From the NCBI RefSeq assembly GCF_028435365.1, contig NZ_JAGTJJ010000054.1:1-64000 (forward strand): a DNA stretch of 64,000 bases, written 5' to 3'. The notes beneath the pieces are model-generated. The model searched no databases. It was not told the DNA's origin and was given only the letters and a program-made list of their open reading frames with translations. The translations under genes were made by a program, and so were the position numbers. Shown here piece by piece: positions 55,701-64,000 of the stretch (positions within the stretch are counted from its first letter, which is position 1; every line of letters starts with the position of its first letter). This DNA comes from Polyangium jinanense (lineage in GTDB: Bacteria; Myxococcota; Polyangia; Polyangiales; Polyangiaceae).

Positions 55701-56549
55701 GACGAGCTGGTTGTGATCGAGCGTCGCCGGAGCCTTGAGCGAGGACCAGCGCCGCGCCGGATCGTGGTGATCGACGCGCCGCGCCGCGAGCCACGCCTCC
55801 ACCGCGTCGAGGGCGAACGCGACGACCGCAGCGTCCTCCGCGTCCGCGGGCGTATCCCCCGCGACGGCCACCGCGCCCGCAGCGACCTGCGTGAGCATCG
55901 GATCCGCGGCGATCGCGGCCCGCACCTTCGCGGCCTTCTCGTGGAGCTCGGGCGTCCACGAGGCGCCGCCTGCCTTCGCGGCCTTGCGCGCGACATCATC
56001 GATCGTGACGAGCACGATCGTCGCCGCCGCGACCGCGAGCTCCTCCGCTTCGGATCCGCAGTCCAGCCGGCTCGCGTCCGCGCCGACCGCCGCGAGCGCG
56101 CGCCGTGCTGCATGCGCGGCCTCGACGGCCGTGCCTTTCCACGCCTTGCCCGCGCCCGGCTTGAAGAGGCGCTTCTTCGCAAAATCCTTCTTGAAGGCCC
56201 AGAGCGGCGAGCGCTCCTCGGCGCCCGCGGCGAGCGCCTCCGCCTCGCGCTCCACGCCGAAGAGGCGCACGACGAAGCGGGACAGGTGCGGCGCGCCGGC
56301 CAGCAAGGCCTCCGAGATCTCCTCGGCGGTCATGCCGCTCCCCTGGCACGCGCGGTACTTCGAGAACCGCTCGTACCCCGTGGGATCCGCTGCCTCGAAG
56401 TACGCATAAAACCGCCCCGTGAGCTCGGCCAGGCGACCGGCGTCGAAGAGATCGGCGTACACGAACCCGGGCTCGCCGAGCACGAGCTCGGAAGGTTCGG
56501 AGGTGGCGTTCACCCAGGAGGAGAAGTCGACTTGCAGACCGTCTTGCAT
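52770..56549 (-). CDS. 1259-residue flavin/Fe-S oxidoreductase fusion (GltD-like plus PyrK/FNR-like)
   Basis: Start ATG 56549 (or GTG 56552). Residues about 1-320 are of unknown fold. A Cys-rich part follows (VDYCLYCHDRDKDSCSKGL, LNGCPLHEKI, GHRICNDCMKACVFQKQ), which would bind Fe-S clusters. Next comes a GltD-like FAD/NAD module (GKNVLVVGLGPAGYTLS, PAIVIGGGLTAIDTATEL) broken by a charged helical insert, then a FNR/PyrK-like module (FEPGQFYRLQNYE, TVLLAGGGLGNAVLFS), and a final 2Fe-2S-type CMMKEVCAQCLQRW. It could pass electrons between NAD(P)H and quinone or ferredoxin. The partner is unknown. Confidence 0.82.
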   Translation of the reverse strand: MQDGLQVDFSSWVNATSEPSELVLGEPGFVYADLFDAGRLAELTGRFYAYFEAADPTGYERFSKYRACQGSGMTAEEISEALLAGAPHLSRFVVRLFGVEREAEALAAGAEERSPLWAFKKDFAKKRLFKPGAGKAWKGTAVEAAHAARRALAAVGADASRLDCGSEAEELAVAAATIVLVTIDDVARKAAKAGGASWTPELHEKAAKVRAAIAADPMLTQVAAGAVAVAGDTPADAEDAAVVAFALDAVEAWLAARRVDHHDPARRWSSLKAPATLDHNQLVQLRRADDKLPELFVGPEHERRHRDGFALTDRRGTAREVESEVDYCLYCHDRDKDSCSKGLRDNKTGAIKPNPIGVTLNGCPLHEKISEMHVMRRSGDSIASLALVCIDNPMLPGTGHRICNDCMKACVFQKQEPVNIPQIETSVLTDVLGLPWGFEIYGLLSRWNPLNVKRPHPRPYIGKNVLVVGLGPAGYTLSHHLALEGFAVAAVDGLKIEPLPVELTGDATRAPRPVKDYKKLYTELDERILLGFGGVSEYGITVRWDKNFLTVLYITLARHQNFRAYGGVRFGGTLDLDDAWKLGFDHVAIAAGAGRPTIIPLKNNVARGIRKASDFLMALQLTGAYKRSSLANLQVRLPAIVIGGGLTAIDTATELIAYYMIQAEKTDARVAKLIAERGEAATMASFDEEEREFVLEQRAHAAQIREEREKAQREGRAPNLQKLLDAWGGVSLVYRKRVIDSPAYRLNHEEVAKSLEEGVRYIENMAPVEAVLDERGHVRAMIFERQKVDEAGKWTSSGEMVELPARSVCVAAGTSPNVMYEKEKPGTFAFDKRKQYFQPHKAFVDEAGKLHVEAVADAREGFFTSFNDGAHAVSFYGDNHPHYAGSVVKAMASAKDAYPHVVSLFAKDIERLGEEPQAARDERRRALYTKLDDDFKAVVVKVERLTPTIIDVVVRAPAAARKFEPGQFYRLQNYEVFSKVVEDTRLAMEGIALTGAWVDKEKGLLSLIALEMGTSTRLLSSLRVGEEVVVMGPTGTPTEIPTGETVLLAGGGLGNAVLFSIAKALKASGANVVYFAGYKNGEDLFKQEEIEAATDQVVWCTDAGVEIAPRRPADRHFRGNIVQAMKAYAEGALGGEMFKLSQVSRIIAIGSDRMMNAVREARHGVLAPHLNPKHVGIVSINSPMQCMMKEVCAQCLQRWVDPETGKEQFVFTCYNQDQPIDRVDFKNLSARLRANSAQEKLTNMWLDRLLAKKPDLKRI

Positions 56550-56667
56550 CACCAGCGTTCCTGTCGTGACTGCTGTCTTTAGCGATGAAATATGGGGAAG
56601 CCACCCCGACGATTGAAGGGGACTCGTCGAGATTCGCTCAAGCCTGTCCGGCTCGTTCGTACTTTTC

Positions 56668-58005
56668 CTAGAATCGTAGTCGTTCGATCGTGCGCGTAGA
56701 CATCTTGCCGGCGACCACGTCCGGATCCCGCAGGAGAGCCTGGTGGAGCGGGATGTTCGTGCGGATGCCGCCGATGATGAACTCGTCGAGGGCCGACCGC
56801 ATGCGAGCGATCGCTTCCGCGCGGGTCGCGCCGTGCGTGATCACCTTCGCGAGCATGGGGTCGTAGTTGTTCGGCACGCGGAAGCCCCCGTAGACGCCCG
56901 ACTCGACGCGCACGCCGCCGCCGCCCGGCGGGAGGTACTCGGTGATGAGGCCCGGCCAGGGGACGAACGTGCGTGGATCTTCCGCGTTGATCCGGCACTC
57001 CATCGCGTGGCCGCGTAAGCCGAGCGCGCGCCCGCTCGGGAGGTTGAGCGATTCCCCCACGGCGGCGCGGATCTGGTTCTCCACGAGATCGATGCCCGTC
57101 ACCATCTCCGTGACCGGATGCTCGACCTGGACGCGGGTGTTCATCTCCATGAAGTAGAGATTTCCCCGCTCATCCATCAGGAACTCGAGCGTCCCGAGCG
57201 AGGTGTACCCCGTCTCGACGAGCGCGCGCGTGCACGCCGCGGAGAGCTCGGCCCGTTTCTCCGGCGTCATGGCCGGGCTCGGAGCTTCTTCGATGATCTT
57301 CTGGTGCCGGCGCTGCAAGGAGCACTCGCGCTCGCCGAACGTGAAGATGTGCCCGTGGTTGTCACCGAGCACCTGCAGCTCGATGTGCCGCGGCTCCTCG
57401 ACGAACTTCTCGAGGTAGACGTCGGGGTTCTTGAAGCCCGCCAGCGCCTCGCTCGTCGCCGTCTCGAAGGCGCGGCGGATCTCGCTCTCGTCGCGCACGA
57501 CACGCATGCCGCGACCGCCGCCGCCGCCCGCAGCCTTGAGGATCACGGGGTAGCCGACGACCGCCGCTTGCGCCGCGGCGTCGTCGCCGTCGCGGAGCAC
57601 CGTCGTGCCCGGCAAGAGCGGCAAGCCGAACCTCTTCGCGGCTTCCCGCGCACGGACCTTGTCGCCCCAGAGGCGCATCGCCTCGGGCGTGGGGCCGATG
57701 AAGGTCAGGCCGCAGCGCCGGCACAGATCGGCGAACTCGGCGTTCTCCGACAGGAAGCCGTAGCCCGGGTGGACCGCGTCTGCGCCCGTAATCTCGGCGG
57801 CGGCGATGATCTGCGGGATGTTCAGGTAGCTCCGGCGCGGATCGGCCGGGCCCACGCAAACGGCCTCGTCGGCGAAGCGCACGTGCGGCGCGCTCGCGTC
57901 GACGTCGGAGTGGATGGCGACCGCGCGGATCCCGAGCGTGCGGCACGCCCGGAGGATGCGCATCGCGATCTCGCCGCGATTCGCGATGAGGATCTTGCCG
58001 AACAC
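56668..58005 (-). CDS. accC: Acetyl-CoA carboxylase, biotin carboxylase subunit
   Basis: The protein has 445 residues. It carboxylates biotin on the carrier protein with ATP and bicarbonate. The start MFGKILIANRGEIAMRILRA, ATP-grasp loop AAGGGGGRGMRVV, FLEKFVEEPRHIELQ-type strand, and EMNTRVQVEHPVTEM with the catalytic Arg/Glu set are all present. It follows accB by 31 bp. Confidence 0.96.
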   Translation of the reverse strand: MFGKILIANRGEIAMRILRACRTLGIRAVAIHSDVDASAPHVRFADEAVCVGPADPRRSYLNIPQIIAAAEITGADAVHPGYGFLSENAEFADLCRRCGLTFIGPTPEAMRLWGDKVRAREAAKRFGLPLLPGTTVLRDGDDAAAQAAVVGYPVILKAAGGGGGRGMRVVRDESEIRRAFETATSEALAGFKNPDVYLEKFVEEPRHIELQVLGDNHGHIFTFGERECSLQRRHQKIIEEAPSPAMTPEKRAELSAACTRALVETGYTSLGTLEFLMDERGNLYFMEMNTRVQVEHPVTEMVTGIDLVENQIRAAVGESLNLPSGRALGLRGHAMECRINAEDPRTFVPWPGLITEYLPPGGGGVRVESGVYGGFRVPNNYDPMLAKVITHGATRAEAIARMRSALDEFIIGGIRTNIPLHQALLRDPDVVAGKMSTRTIERLRF

Positions 58006-58036
58006 GACGCCTACCTCCTCTTTGCCGCCGCGGCGC

Positions 58037-58492
<456 letters not shown>

Positions 58493-58619
58493 GCCAATCC
58501 GTTCCCGCGCGGTGGCGGCCGCTCTCCTGGAAGCGACCCGCCAGAGTCGGGGTGCTTTCTAGCGGAAGGATGGCAAAAAGGAAGGGGATTCGAGGGCGTC
58601 GGCGATGTGACGCTGGACG

Positions 58620-59081
58620 TCAATTTTCGCGCTGCTGCAGGTGGTAGACGAGGCCGAGCAAGCCGAGCACGTACGACGCGGGACCAAAGCCGGCGACGGT
58701 GCCGAGGCACGCGCCGGCCGTGATCGAGTGGTGACGGAACGACTCGCGCGCCGCGGTGTTCGTGATGTGTACCTCGACCACGGGCAGGCCGCTCGCGCGG
58801 ATGGCGTCGTGCAGCACGACCGAGGTGTGGGTGAGCCCGGCGCCGTTCATGACGATGCCGTGAAAGCCTTCGTCCGCGGCGCGTCCGATGGCCGTCACGA
58901 GCTCGCCCTCGTGGTTCGACTGCAGGAACGACACGAGAACGCCTTCGCTCCGCGCGACCTCCTCGACGGCCTTGTGGATGTCGTCGAGGGTGGTCGTGCC
59001 GTAGATGGAAGGTTCACGCTTGCCGAGCCTGTCGAGGTTCGGTCCTGAGACGACCAGGACGCGTTTCGGCGAGGTGCTCAC
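58620..59081 (-). CDS. aroQ: Type II 3-dehydroquinate dehydratase
   Basis: The protein has 153 residues from GTG 59081. It makes 3-dehydroshikimate in the shikimate pathway. Family blocks: VVSGPNLDRLGKREPSIYG (the usual GPNLN has Asp here), QSNHEGELV, NGAGLTHTSVVLHDAI and VVEVHITN. The catalytic Tyr in SIYG and the His in THTSV are kept. Its start overlaps the roadblock gene stop by 4 bp. Confidence 0.93.
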   Translation of the reverse strand: MSTSPKRVLVVSGPNLDRLGKREPSIYGTTTLDDIHKAVEEVARSEGVLVSFLQSNHEGELVTAIGRAADEGFHGIVMNGAGLTHTSVVLHDAIRASGLPVVEVHITNTAARESFRHHSITAGACLGTVAGFGPASYVLGLLGLVYHLQQREN

Positions 59082-59434
59082 ATGTCCTTCAACAGGACCG
59101 GCGCTTTGACGCGCAGCATGTACCGCGCCTTGCCGACGTTACCGTCGGGCCGTACGGAGACCGCGACGAAGTGTCGTTCGTTCAGCACGCGGATGACCGT
59201 CGTCACCTTCGCGGCCTCGATGGCGATCTCGGCGGTATCGCCGGCCTCGAGCATCTGGGCCGCACGCTGGATCGACTTGATGACGACGCTGAACTCCGCG
59301 CCGATCGTGTTGATGTCGAAGGGGGCGTCGGGCTTCGAGTAGCTGTCGACCGGGATGCCCTCGAAATCCATGAGGAGGCTGGCGATGCCACCCTCCGTGC
59401 CTTCGACGACCTCCTTGAGGACGCTCTGGAACAT
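59078..59434 (-). CDS. Roadblock/LC7 (MglB-like) domain protein
   Basis: The protein has 118 residues from ATG 59434. The LC7 fold is suggested by LKEVVEGTEGGIASLLMDFE, FSVVIKSIQRAAQMLEAGDT and VIRVLNERHFVAVSVRPDGN. In myxobacteria, such proteins act as GTPase-activating partners of MglA-type GTPases in polarity and motility; no mglA gene is here. It starts the roadblock-aroQ-accB-accC group. The longer frame to 59632 lacks conserved sequence. Confidence 0.82.
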   Translation of the reverse strand: MFQSVLKEVVEGTEGGIASLLMDFEGIPVDSYSKPDAPFDINTIGAEFSVVIKSIQRAAQMLEAGDTAEIAIEAAKVTTVIRVLNERHFVAVSVRPDGNVGKARYMLRVKAPVLLKDM

Positions 59435-59656
59435 GGGCTGAAACCTTAGCGAAACCCGAGGCGGACGGGAAAAAGAAAGGGGAGGTTCGTTCGAAGAGCC
59501 TCGGATTTGCGGCCTGGCACCCCAGGACGTCCGTCCGGTCAGGCGCGCTTTCCGTCCTCCGATCGTCCTGACAGTCTCGGGGGAGCCACTTTTGCCTCTT
59601 GCATCCCGATGCCAACCGGGCCATTCCCGCACCTACGGGCCCGCCCTAACCGGCGC

Positions 59657-59686
59657 TTGACCCTCGTCCCGCCGAGCGGCTAACGT
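59657..59686 (+). promoter_or_regulatory. Putative promoter of the aconitase-like gene
   Basis: TTGACC (59657-59662) and TAACGT (59681-59686) lie 18 bp apart, 86-119 bp before the two candidate start codons. The rest of the 337-bp divergent gap shows no gene. Confidence 0.5.
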
Positions 59687-59771
59687 GCGTCGCGGCTACG
59701 TGCCCACCGACCCATCGCGGTGGCACCTGGTTTGTCCCCACGTATCCGAACGAGAAGGACGGCCCAAAGAA

Positions 59772-61631
59772 ATGCGCGCACGAGCCGGGGATCCCCCCCG
59801 CACGATGCCCCAGAAGATCCTCGCGGGACGCGCCGCCGATCCGCAGCTCCGAGGAGATCTGGTCCAGGTCAAGGTCGATCAGATCATCCTGTCGCGATCG
59901 CCCAACCGGGCCCTCGGTGAGGCGCTCTCCGCCGGGATGAAGAAGACCCCGGTCGAGATGGCCGTGGCCTACGACGGCACCTGCGTGACCGACGCGCGCG
60001 CCCTCGCCGACGTGGCCGCCGGCGCGCCGCAAGCCGTCTCGCCAGAGCTGCCCGCGTACAACGTGCCCATCGCCCGCGGCGGCATCGGCTTCCCCGCGCC
60101 CGTACACCTCGAGCGCTTCGCCGCGCCAGCGAGGCTCGCGCTCACGGACGACGCGCGCCTCGCCCCCGTCGGCGGGGTCGGGATGCTGACCCTCGTGGTC
60201 TCCCCGAGTCAGCTCGGCCAGGCCCTCGCGACGGGATCGACCTGGGTGCGCCCACCGCGCAGCGTGCAGATCCACCTCTCGGGCCGCGTGCGCCCGTTCG
60301 TGTGCGCGCGCGACGTGGCGCTCGAGCTCCTGCGCCGGGGCATCGACGAGATCGTACGGCGCATCGAGGCCGAGCATCACGCCCCCGTGGTGCTCGAGTT
60401 CGCGGGCCCGAGCGCGCGCCTGCTCTCGGTCGCGGAGCGCGCGGTGCTCTGCGGCATCGCGCCCCAGGTCGGCGCCGCCGCAGCCCTGTTCGTGAGCGAC
60501 GAGAAGACCGAGGTCTTCCTTCGAGATCAACGACGCTCCAAGGCGCACCGCGCCCTCGTCCCCGATCCGGGCGCGCCATGCGAAGAGGTCGTCTCGCTCG
60601 ATCTCAGCACGGTGGATCCCCTGCTCATGGACGAGGCGGGGGTCGTGCGACCCGTGCGGGATCTCGCGGGCAAGCCCGTGGGCCAGGTCGTGCTCGGCGG
60701 CGACTCGGGCGTGACCCTGCGCGACATGCTCGCAGCCGCGCTGCTCCTCAAGTCGAAGCGTGTTCCTTCGCGGCTCGACCTGCTCGTCGCGCCGCCGTCG
60801 CGCCAGGTGCTCGAGGTCCTCGCGCAATCGGGCGCGCTCGTGGATCTCGTGGCCACGGGCGCGCGCATCATCGAGCCCGATCGGCGCGTCGTGACGGGGG
60901 AGCTCTATCCGCCGCCATCAGGGACGATCTCGCTGCGCACAGCGGAACCGGCGCCGCGCGTGCCGGGCGTGCCGTCGTTCGTCGTGGCCTCGGCCGAGAC
61001 ACTCGCGTACGCGGTGGCCACGGGGACCGTCGGGGATCCGCGCTCGTTCAAGCGCCCCGTGCGCGTGACCGTGCCGCGCGCGCTGCCCACCGACGACGTG
61101 CTCGTGCTGCGCGACAAGAAGGGCGAGGGCGCGGCCGCGGGCAAGTCGCCCGCGCTGCCGCCACCGGTGTCGTGGAAGGGGCTGCTCGAGCTCAACCTGA
61201 TCGAAGGTGCATCCCGATCGGGCTCGAACGGCAAACCCGCGGAGATCCAGGCGGCCCCCGGAGGTCCGCCCACCACGGGCGGCGTCGTGGTCGTGCTCCG
61301 TTCACTGGACGAGGTCCGCGCCGTCGTGGAGAAGACGGTCGATCTGCCGGCGCTCCGCGCCGTCGTCGCGCCGTTCGTCCCGAGCACCGCGGTGGGAGCG
61401 CTCGCGAGCGAAGGCATCGCGACGTTCGAGGTACCGCCCGCGTCCCTCGACGGCTTGAAGGGGCAGAAGATCCTGTCCTTGCCCGAGCCCGCAGCCTGGG
61501 GAGACAAGGTTCGTGCGGTCGTTGGAGAGCAAACGATCGAGATGACCTGGCTCGCACTCGGCGCGGAGCGGACGTGGACGCACGCGGGCACGTCGCGCTC
61601 GCCAGGATCGTCGAAGGCCTCGAAGGCCTGA
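59772..61631 (+). CDS. Aconitase-fold protein without Fe-S cluster cysteines
   Basis: The protein has 619 residues from ATG 59772; homology begins at ATG 59805 (MPQKILAGRAADPQ). The order of blocks follows the aconitase/isopropylmalate dehydratase large subunit: DLVQVKVDQIIL, FVSDEKTEVFLR, VVSLDLSTVDPLL, and LLVAPPSRQVLEVLAQSGAL. The three cluster cysteines are lost: GSCTN is GGDSGVT (in VVLGGDSGVTLRDML), and the CGPC pair region reads IIEPDRRVVTGELYPP. A swivel-like C-terminal domain remains (PVSWKGLLELNLIEG). It cannot carry the 4Fe-4S cluster, so it is a pseudoenzyme or an RNA-binding protein like cluster-free IRP1. Confidence 0.75.
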   Translation: MRARAGDPPRTMPQKILAGRAADPQLRGDLVQVKVDQIILSRSPNRALGEALSAGMKKTPVEMAVAYDGTCVTDARALADVAAGAPQAVSPELPAYNVPIARGGIGFPAPVHLERFAAPARLALTDDARLAPVGGVGMLTLVVSPSQLGQALATGSTWVRPPRSVQIHLSGRVRPFVCARDVALELLRRGIDEIVRRIEAEHHAPVVLEFAGPSARLLSVAERAVLCGIAPQVGAAAALFVSDEKTEVFLRDQRRSKAHRALVPDPGAPCEEVVSLDLSTVDPLLMDEAGVVRPVRDLAGKPVGQVVLGGDSGVTLRDMLAAALLLKSKRVPSRLDLLVAPPSRQVLEVLAQSGALVDLVATGARIIEPDRRVVTGELYPPPSGTISLRTAEPAPRVPGVPSFVVASAETLAYAVATGTVGDPRSFKRPVRVTVPRALPTDDVLVLRDKKGEGAAAGKSPALPPPVSWKGLLELNLIEGASRSGSNGKPAEIQAAPGGPPTTGGVVVVLRSLDEVRAVVEKTVDLPALRAVVAPFVPSTAVGALASEGIATFEVPPASLDGLKGQKILSLPEPAAWGDKVRAVVGEQTIEMTWLALGAERTWTHAGTSRSPGSSKASKA

Positions 61632-61635
61632 GCGT

Positions 61636-61994
61636 AGCGTAGCGCCGGGGTTTCACCCCGGACCCGACCAGGGGTTGTCCACCCCTGGACCCGGACCAGG
61701 CACGGCCTGGACCGAGGGCGGATAAACCGCGCGATGCGCGGTTTATCCGACGGGCCCGTGGCAAGACCACGAACCACCTCGCCAGCCGAGGCGGCAGCGC
61801 TGCACGCCTCGAGCAGACACGTCAGCGCTGCGGTTTTGACTGGCAACATCGTCGCCGGTCTTGCTTCGGCCTGTTCGATGAACTGCGCATCGCGCAGTTC
61901 ATCGACCCTGAGTCCAGCGCTTGCACTGGTCCGGGGTGCAGGGGGCGGACAGCCCCCTGCTGGGGTGCGGGGCAAAGCCCCGCTCCGCGCATCT
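61636..61994. repeat. Modular palindrome array (copy 7)
   Basis: It fills the gap between convergent genes. Modules include GCCGGGGtttcaCCCCGG, CCAGGGG/CCCCTGG, CCAGGCacGGCCTGG, CGGATAAACCGCGC/GCGCGGTTTATCCG, the 31-bp palindrome at 61875-61905, GCAGGGGGC/GCCCCCTGC and GGGGC/GCCCC. The GATAAA/TTTATC arms replace GAGAAA/TTTCTC of copy 2, a paired change. No gene is seen. Confidence 0.9.
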
Positions 61995-61998
61995 CACG

Positions 61999-64000
61999 TC
62001 ACGGGGTTGGCAGCGCCTTCTCCAGCTTGATCGAGGCGAGCAGATCCCGCACCCGCACCGACTGCTCGTTCACCTCGATCTCGAGGATTGTCAGACGCTT
62101 CGTGATCTCGCCGAGACGCGTCGACGCCTTGCCGAGACGATCCGTGAAGTCCTGCCGCATCTTTTCGGTGTTCTGCCGCGACACCGTGTCCCGCGGGTCG
62201 TCCTTGATCTTCTCGATCGCCTTCAAGTTCCGCCGGAGCTGCTCGCTCTCGCGCTCGAGCGTGTTCTGCTCGGACTGGAGCTTGTTCCGCTCGTCGAGCG
62301 CCGTCCGCAGCTTGCCGCGTGCGTCCCACGCCTTCTTCAGCTCTGCCACCACGATCTTGTCGGCGCGCGGATCGTTCATGTAGGCCTTCACCGCGTCGTC
62401 GGCGAGCTGCGACAGTGCGTCGACCTGCCGCGTGAAGCTGCGACGTTCCTCCACGTCGAGCACGTTCATCCCGCGCTTCGGCGTCGTCTGCGGGACGAGC
62501 GCGCTGCCCGTGCCGACGTTGTCTTCGGTGCCTTTGGGCGGGTTTTCGAGCCGCGTGCCGGGCATCCGCGCGTGCTTCACGAGCGTCTTTGCGTCGAGGT
62601 CCGTGCCGTTCTTGATCGTGTACTTCGTGTGGTAGACCCAATCGCGCTCGATGTAGAGCTGCCCCGCCTCGATCTTCGCGAGCCGCGCGCTGAGCTCGTC
62701 CTCCGTGCGGTCCGTGGTCACGGCGAGACCTCGTTCGAGGGCGAACGGCACCGTCGCGACGGCACCGGGCGGCAGTGGATCGACCATGCCTTGCCCGAGG
62801 AATGCGCCGCCGTCGAACACTGCGATCGGCCCTTTTTCGAGGATGCCCTTCGTGTTGTTCGTGAAGCGCGCGACGCGGAACGGGTGCGAGAACGAGTCGC
62901 GCACGCCGCCGTCTGGCGAGAACAGGAAGATCGCCTCGCCGGGCACGCTTTGCGCGAGCAAGAGAACCATCGTCGCGCTCTTGTTCGGGATGTCGACGGC
63001 GAAGGGGAGATCGTAACGCGTCGTGCCGCCTTCCATCGCGACGGCCGCGAGCGCGTTCACGTTGCGCGGGTTCGACGGCGTCACCGGGGGCGGCATCTCC
63101 GTCGGATACGGCGCGGGCGCGGCCGCCTGGCCGGTGGCCGGATATCCGCCGCCGTAGTTCGCCGCCACGCGGCCCCTCTTCGCGGGCGCCGCCGACGAGC
63201 GTTTCGTCGACGCGCGCGGCGCGGGGCCGCGGCCCTCGCCGGAGAAATCTCCGTCCGCCGCCTCATCCTTCGTGGCCTCGGCCTCGGCGAGCAGACCGTC
63301 GAGGCTCTCGCCGCCCTCTTCGGTCCGCGACGCGTCCATCGGCATGGGCGGCGGCGGCGGAGGCGCGGACGCCATCGTGGGCAGGCTCGTCTCGCCCACG
63401 GGCACCGACGCGATCACCTCGCCTTCATCCGTCACCACGGGGCGCGGCGGCACCACGGGTTTGTCGAGGGTCGCCTGGAACGCGAGCGGCGCGCCCGCGA
63501 CGAGCGACAAACGCACGCCCTTCCAGTCCTCGCCCGACTGGTTCTGCACGATGCCCCAGGCCTGCAGGTCCGCCTTCCCCGTGCCGGTGCTCTCGGCCTT
63601 CCCGATCACCAGGCGATACGAGGGCCGCCAGACCGGCGTCTCCGCGACGTACCCGACCACGAGATCGTGCTCCTCGCCGTCGAGCGTCAGCCGCACCGTC
63701 TCGCGGCCATCGCCCTTCTTCTTCTTCGGCGGCTTCGGAGGCTGCGGCGGCGGCATCGGCATGCCGTACCGAGGCTCGGGGGCGGGCGGCTCGGCCTCGC
63801 TGTCCTCGTCCTCCTCTTCGCCATCGCCTTCGTCCTTGTCCTTCTCGAGCTCGACCGGGAACGACGCGCTGCGCACGCTGCTCCCGCCTTGCTCCATCAC
63901 GGCGAGCGTGGCGAGGAAGTCGCCGATGCGCTCGGTCCGGACCTTGAACGCGACCTCGGCCTCGTCCACGTGCCCAGCGCGCTCGTAGTACCCGACGCCG
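61999..64000 (-). CDS. DUF4139-domain protein, 5' end beyond window
   Basis: At least 667 residues are encoded; the frame stays open through the window end (GVGYYERAGHVDEAEVAF), so the start is outside. The DUF4139 core appears as LVVGYVAETPVWRPSYRLVI, GIVQNQSGEDWKGVRLSLVA and DWVYHTKYTIKNG. A long Pro/Glu-rich insert and a coiled-coil end (LDERNKLQSEQNTLERESEQ) are present. Members resemble mucoidy-inhibitor-A-type proteins, which are thought to act at the envelope, but the function is unproven. Confidence 0.8.
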   Translation of the reverse strand, partial: GVGYYERAGHVDEAEVAFKVRTERIGDFLATLAVMEQGGSSVRSASFPVELEKDKDEGDGEEEDEDSEAEPPAPEPRYGMPMPPPQPPKPPKKKKGDGRETVRLTLDGEEHDLVVGYVAETPVWRPSYRLVIGKAESTGTGKADLQAWGIVQNQSGEDWKGVRLSLVAGAPLAFQATLDKPVVPPRPVVTDEGEVIASVPVGETSLPTMASAPPPPPPMPMDASRTEEGGESLDGLLAEAEATKDEAADGDFSGEGRGPAPRASTKRSSAAPAKRGRVAANYGGGYPATGQAAAPAPYPTEMPPPVTPSNPRNVNALAAVAMEGGTTRYDLPFAVDIPNKSATMVLLLAQSVPGEAIFLFSPDGGVRDSFSHPFRVARFTNNTKGILEKGPIAVFDGGAFLGQGMVDPLPPGAVATVPFALERGLAVTTDRTEDELSARLAKIEAGQLYIERDWVYHTKYTIKNGTDLDAKTLVKHARMPGTRLENPPKGTEDNVGTGSALVPQTTPKRGMNVLDVEERRSFTRQVDALSQLADDAVKAYMNDPRADKIVVAELKKAWDARGKLRTALDERNKLQSEQNTLERESEQLRRNLKAIEKIKDDPRDTVSRQNTEKMRQDFTDRLGKASTRLGEITKRLTILEIEVNEQSVRVRDLLASIKLEKALPTP

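Overview
The window looks like chromosomal DNA of a myxobacterium of the Polyangium/Sorangium type. This is inferred from the very high GC with G/C-ending codons, several Ser/Thr protein kinases with a C-terminal membrane anchor, an FHA-domain sigma-54 activator, many lipoproteins and TPR proteins, GTG starts, and large gene-free palindromic repeat arrays. No species can be named from the sequence alone. I see no insertion sequence, phage module, rRNA or CRISPR array.

Layout. 1-5.3 kb: an orphan NarL-type response regulator with Glu at the phospho-acceptor position, an LpxL-like acyltransferase, and a minus-strand group with an MlaF-like ABC ATPase and a C-lobe-only pseudokinase/GYF/membrane protein. 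5.4-7.6 kb: an AAA ATPase plus PIN-like nuclease pair, followed at once by an eight-copy 42-bp tandem repeat; this is the best candidate for an undescribed system. 7.6-13.6 kb: a hydrolase-like protein lacking its nucleophile, a PAS/GGDEF gene split by a GTGA overlap, a glutamine synthetase-like/Fe-alcohol dehydrogenase pair, a fatty-acid hydroxylase and small proteins. 14.8-25.2 kb: lipoprotein, tRNA-Gly(CCC) with a clear promoter, polysaccharide flippase, two Ser/Thr kinases, GlsB-like protein, trehalose-6-phosphate synthase, TPR/PEGA protein. 25.3-39.4 kb: Hsp70-like ATPase, NAGPA-type protein, PepP-MutY operon, a three-gene envelope operon with GTGA overlaps, a kinase and an FHA/sigma-54 regulator. 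39.5-52.8 kb: methylmalonyl-CoA mutase catalytic subunit, MshEN/GAF-like protein, FtsB, a 1778-residue pseudokinase-TPR protein, a histone H1-like/Fic fusion, endonuclease III with a lysine-rich tail, MeaB. 52.8-64 kb: a 1259-residue flavin/Fe-S oxidoreductase fusion, a roadblock-aroQ-accB-accC group, an aconitase-fold protein without cluster cysteines, and a DUF4139 protein running off the window end.

How the genes fit together. Methylmalonyl-CoA mutase and MeaB point to propionyl-CoA metabolism, and accB-accC to malonyl-CoA supply. Nth and MutY are base-excision repair glycosylases, and both end in basic tails. Several proteins keep a fold but have lost catalytic residues: the response regulator, hydrolase, GGDEF, two pseudokinases, Fic and aconitase proteins. 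Seven intergenic loci carry the same family of about 110-360 bp arrays of perfect hairpins whose arms co-vary between copies, often exactly at gene ends.
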